This document shows positions 54,901 through 60,900 of a stretch of DNA of 64,000 nt, piece after piece. A program made the translations under genes and the position numbers. Numbering within the stretch: the stretch's first letter is position 1; every line of letters begins with the position of its first letter. This DNA comes from Petrosia ficiformis (lineage: Eukaryota; Porifera; Demospongiae; Haplosclerida; Petrosiidae): assembly GCA_947044365.1 (NCBI GenBank), contig OX345636.1, positions 57,143,746 through 57,207,745 on the forward strand. The letters are read 5' to 3'. The notes beneath the pieces were generated by a model. That model saw only the letters and a program-made list of their open reading frames with translations. It had not been told where the DNA came from and ran no database searches.

Positions 54901-57900
54901 AATTTAAAATCTGCTTTATCACCTAATGATCAAATGGCTGCTTGTGTTATTATCATTGGGGTAATGCTTGCAAGGTTTGGTTGTAGAAAATATCCAACAC
55001 TTCCTAGTCACTTCGTTTCCATTCTGATTTATCATCATAAGAATGCTAGGGCAACATGTGCAAATCTGTCTGCTCAGCATCTATTTTAATGATTGTATTA
55101 TTTGTATTACATGTAGTGATAAAAGTTGTAATTGTCACATGTATATGGTGTGTATTGGTTATCAAAATTGTATTACATGTACGTATTTAGGGCTGGGGCG
55201 AAGGTGGAAAACAGCCTTTAAAGCTTTGTTAGCAAAAATGAACGAAAGTTCAAAGGTACATGTTTTTATCAATGTTGGTCTTACCTTGATTGGCTATAGA
55301 AAGCCTCCAAAACAGGGTTATTGCTTTATAATGAGAACTAGTGTGGTTCCTGTCAGTGTTTCTATCAAGATTACGCACTGCTGGACTGAGAAATAAGACA
55401 AAAGCAACCAGCAACACAGCCTCAACTTTCATGGAACATGCCCACATTATTAGCCACAAGTTTGAATTGCAGAAGTGTGCATGCGCAAACATTAAAGTAG
55501 GCGTGGCAGCCAAGCTTTGAAGGTAGAAGTGTAGCTTCGAATGCACAACAAAGGAACAAAGGTTGAACCTTCATTCCCAGCCCTACTTGTATTAGTTGTA
55601 TTACTTGTATTAGTTGTATTACTTGTATTAGTTGTATTACTTGTATTACTTGTATTACTTGTATTAGTTGTATTACTTGTATTACTTGTATTACTTGTAT
55701 TACTTGTATTACTTATATTGTATTACTTGTATTACTTGTGTTACTTGTATTACTTGTATTACTTGTATTACTTGTATTGTATTACTTGTATCAGAGCCCA
55801 GAATGATGTTGACGAGAAAGTGAAAGAGTAGGAGCGACAGACGAACACGAATTTAATTAAATTGGTCAAACTATCTGTCTGTCCATCTGTTACTATTTTT
55901 AGAATCCATGTGTATCCACACCTTCGTTGAAAACGAACTGCTACTAACTACATTGACTTAGTTTCCTCTAAAACAAAGAAAATAATTTGGCAATAATTTG
56001 GCTGTGTAGACCTGTGAAGACGTTGCTAGTGAAGCCATTGACAGAGTAGCAGAAATAATGTCAAACACTCTTGATTAGGACTAAACAATTCTTTCTCGGC
56101 TTCTCCAAAGCATGATCTTGCTTTCCTGATAGTAGGTGACTCCATTTCTGCCTCCAGACATGTTCGTATACTAACTAACCTTGGAGATCTTCGAGGTGTT
56201 GACGCCATATTTAACAAAGGCGTGGATTCTACAAATAGTAACCTATGGTCAGACAGATACATGTAGTTTGAGCAATGTAATTAAATGCATGGTCATCTAC
56301 CGCTCCTACTCTTCTGCTTTCTGGTAAGTTTTTGGCTCTTGTTTGTATTAGTTGTATTTTTTTTGTACAAGTGTTTTGATCAAATGTGGCTTAATGAGGA
56401 AGCTAAAATAGCACAGAGACCGACGGCTTTACATCCCCTCCGAAGGATGGGGTGATTAACACCTCCTCATTTTTGGAGGGTAGAGCTGTGTACACTCATA
56501 GGTGAAAAAAACCTAAGCCTAGCGGGGCTTAAACCTGCAACCTTTCGATTGCAGGCCAGCACTTTAGCTAGCAGGCCTCTAGTACCCCCCTATTAGTTGT
56601 GTTATACATGTAGTTGTGTTGATATGAGGGTTGTATTATAATGCACATTTCAATGAACACTATTTTTTCCATTGCAGATGATATCAAAAGCGATATTTCT
56701 GAGCAAGATGAACCAAATGTGAAGAAGCCAGATGAAACAATACCAGGTACTAAATGTAGTGTCTTTATAAAACAAATAGTACAGTATGACTGAGTAGCAT
56801 CATGAGTACATGTATATCTTTCTGTATTTTAACTTAATGTGATGTGTTATAAACTCTACTATTAATATTACTATTAGTAGAATGCTGTATTTGTAATTAA
56901 GATATAATTAGCTACCACTCTTCTTAATAGTTCCTATACATAAAACTATTGTATTGTTTATAATTATATTATCAAGTGTATATATGTACATTTGTTTGTA
57001 TGCCTGTACATATGTAGGTACATGTATGTAAGCATGAGCATACTTACGTATGTATGTATGTATGTATGTATGTATGTACATGTATGTATGTATGATTGTG
57101 GTGTGTGTGTATGTTTTTATGTGTGTATGTGTATATTATGTTTACATAACATCAATTATAATTTGTTACGGTGAATATCATGTATATACATGTACTATTA
57201 TATAATTATGTATTATTATATATGTACAGTATATTAGTTGTCTGTTTATAATTATAATATACATTATTATTATTATCATAATAATTATATGTAGTGTATA
57301 TTGATGATGAGTGGATGTTGACACGTATTTGGAATAGTGAACAAAACTGGTTTAAAACAGAAGAGGTGATAACACGTGAGAAAGAAGCAGAGAAATGGAG
57401 TATTGATATGAGAGAGAAAGATATGAAACTTACTTTATTACAATCCAGTGAATCATCTCATAAATTCACTGTAGATATGTTAAAGAAACGTGAGATAATA
57501 TAATCACTTGATAATAATTTATCATGTGATGATTTTGTTTTAGGGTTACAAGAATCTCAGAAGTTATTAGAAATACAAAAGACAATATCATTAGCTAAAT
57601 CACGAGAACTGGAAGACTCAAAGAAGCAAATGATACTTTGGAAAAAGACACTTACACACACATCTACCATTTCATCAGGTTTATATTAATACACATATTA
57701 TATATATTGAATATGTGTTGAATATTATATGTTTTCATTAGATGAGGAGATAATAGAAGATTACCAGAAATTTCAAGAAACAGAACTATTTGAAGAGAAA
57801 CAGTCAAAACCTGTAGATGAGGATAAATCAGTGATTAGTGATAAAACACTAATAGCACTGGAAGGTTAGTTAAGTATTCATAATATTATACATTATGATT

Positions 57901-60900
57901 AATAATTATATTATTACAACAGAGAATGAGTCACTACAGAAGATAGTTATTAGTAAGAATGAACAAGTAGAGGAACTACAGAGTATGTTAGAAATGAAGG
58001 AGAAAAGAATAAAATTGTTAGAGACACAGACAGAAGATAAGAAGAAAATACTATTAGAAGGTAAGTGTACTATTAATAGTGATGAAATTCACTACGATAT
58101 AACCCTTGTTGGAGCCAGTTATGAGCATATAACACCTTGGATATAATTTGTCGAGGACGTAGCCTGATACAATTATTTCAAGGGTGTTATATGCCCATTA
58201 CTGCCTCCAAATAGTATTTTATACCATGGTAACACAAATGTATGCAATGAAATCACGTTTGATATCACTGTTGTCAAATAGAAGCCATAGTACTATCCCA
58301 ATTAGCATTTACTGTAAAAACTATGAAAATACAATTAGATAAATTAGTGGCTACATATATAGACACTAAATCTTCCTGTCTACAGGCATGTTATGGGCAT
58401 ATATCTCCCACCGTACATCAAATGTTACCATGGCGATCACCCATGCACCGTGGTATAAATTACAATAGCACATCACACATAGCATGTAACTTACATATAA
58501 TATGCAAATTTATGAAAAATATAATTATTACATTGTAAGAACATGTTTTGTGGATTTACGTTTGTATTGTATAATTACAGAGGAAGACAATAATAACATG
58601 ACGTCTCATATAATGAAAATTGATGAAGAGCTGATGGAAATAGTAGATGAATCAAACCTTGAAGTGAATGATAGTAAACAAATACAAGTAATTGAAGAGA
58701 AGATGATATCTAGCTCACATAATTTGGAAAGGGAATATTATAATAAGAGTATTCAATTTGATTATATGGTAACAGTAACAGGTTAGATATATATAATATA
58801 TTGTTCTTGATTACATTATAATATTCATACAGATCATCTATATGGTATACATGTTGCATCAGAGAAGCTTTTCTATGTACATGGAGACACATATCAATCC
58901 CTGAACTGGGATGAGTATGGTTTCAGAATGAATATACAACAAGGATCATTACCATCATCACAAGTATGTGAAGTAGCTATTAAAGCTCTTGTTGCTGGTC
59001 CCTTCAACTTTCCTGAAGATGTTGAGTTAGTCAGTGCAGTATATTCCATTTCATTTGCCAAACCTCTTCTAAAACCTGTTGAATTAGAGATACAGCATTG
59101 TGTATCTCTTACCAGAGAAGATCAGGCTCAATATCTCAGCTTTATGATATCCAATAAGACAGATGCTGCTCGTTGTCACAATTTTGATTTGTTGGAAGGA
59201 GGTGAATTCTATCCAGGTAAAAGATATGGGAAGATTAAACAGATTCACTTTTGTAAGACTGGAATTGGTAAGAAGAAGAGTCCATTTCCTGATAGTAGAT
59301 CTGAGACAAAGATAACTACTGAAGATAGAGATGGTAATATATAATGATAATAATTGTATTCATATCTAATGATATCATTTACTATTAATATAGAATCCAC
59401 ATCTTTAGAGACTAGTACATCATTACCTGTTAAAAGATCTGATGATAGTTTAGAAGCACCTCCAGCTAAGAGGGAGAAACTAAATGAACAGAATGGTAAT
59501 TGATATATGATATTAACATTTATATAATTAATTGAATGAATATTTCATTAGATGATGATATTATAACTGATGATAATGATACTGAAGATATCTTTAGTGA
59601 ATTACAACCTCATCATTATACAGGTAATAATATTATCAATACTCATCAATTATCTATTGGTATGTAGATCTATTAGATTGGTTGTATGGAGGAATTCTTA
59701 AAAATATCATAATGTCGTGAATATAATTATCCACATTGTAGCACTTAGTATTCTCATTGGCTGAATTCACATAATGATGCAAAGCCTTGCCTTGCATCCA
59801 TTGAGAATTCTGAAAACTTATCAGTGAAAGACAATATGGCTGATGCAAAGATAGAATGAGATCCTATCCTCATGTTGTGTTGCATCTGATGATTTGAATC
59901 AAGTTTACAATACAACACAATGATGCAATGCAAAAAAACAAAGCTTTGTGTCACTATGTGAAATCAGCCTTTACTCCTTTCAGTTCACGTTTAATTATTA
60001 TTTTCTATTTTGTAAACTTGATTACTTGCATCAATGCTACATGGTTAAAATAGTAGAGGTATTTGATAATACTAAAGGATCATTCCTAGTATACTCATAT
60101 TTTCAAACCTATATTAGCCACATTATCTGTTATATCTCTATATAGTATCACAAACCTCTGGTACTGGTAGTGCTTCAAATACTACACAAGATACTAGTAC
60201 ACCTTCAATACAAGGTATATTTAGTGATTGTATTTACACAAGTAATTAATATTTACAAGCAAAATACAAAGCATTGTAGAGGTGACCGACCATACTGTGT
60301 AGCTGAAATAGCACATGAGTATGCACAACTTCACAATACAAATTTAAAACAGACCATCAGGTTTACAATAATGTTGTTACAAATAAAAAATAACAGAGAG
60401 AGATTTTTAAAAGGGTCATATAGAGCACCAAATTAACTAACAAATAAAAGATAACTGAGCTCCAAAAGGAACTCAAAAAACATAAATGTAATAGTCGAGT
60501 GCTGGTATCGAACCAGAGTCCCCCAGCTCAAAAAGAGGGGAAAAAAGGATAGCTTAGCCGGAGTCGAAAATTTGGTCATCTGTTAATGTATCCTCATACC
60601 CAAAGCTCTTTAAAATGCGGAGAAAAAGAGCCTGGATTGAACTGTTTGCCACATGTGCAAATGAATTTTATAATTTCCCGCGACCATGAAACTGTTGTAA
60701 TCTTTCCTTTCCACTCAGCTGAAAATAGGTAATATAATCAAAATATCTAATGTTTATCCAGTGATCTCTCTTCACTATGTCACCATGGATATCCTGACCA
60801 CATTCCAACCTAGGAACAGATCTTGGCCATGTCTTTGTGTACCAAACCTTGTAAGAACCACATGTTATATATATGTTAATTAGCATATCCTCAAACAGTT

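Noticed and set aside
55541..55831. Leucine/valine-rich frame (VLVVLLVLL)
   Set aside because: Translation of the (TTGTATTAC)n microsatellite.
60548..60566. Plus-strand box A match TAGCTTAGCCGG as a tRNA gene
   Set aside because: There is no box B downstream on the + strand. The box B match is on the opposite strand, and stems do not pair.
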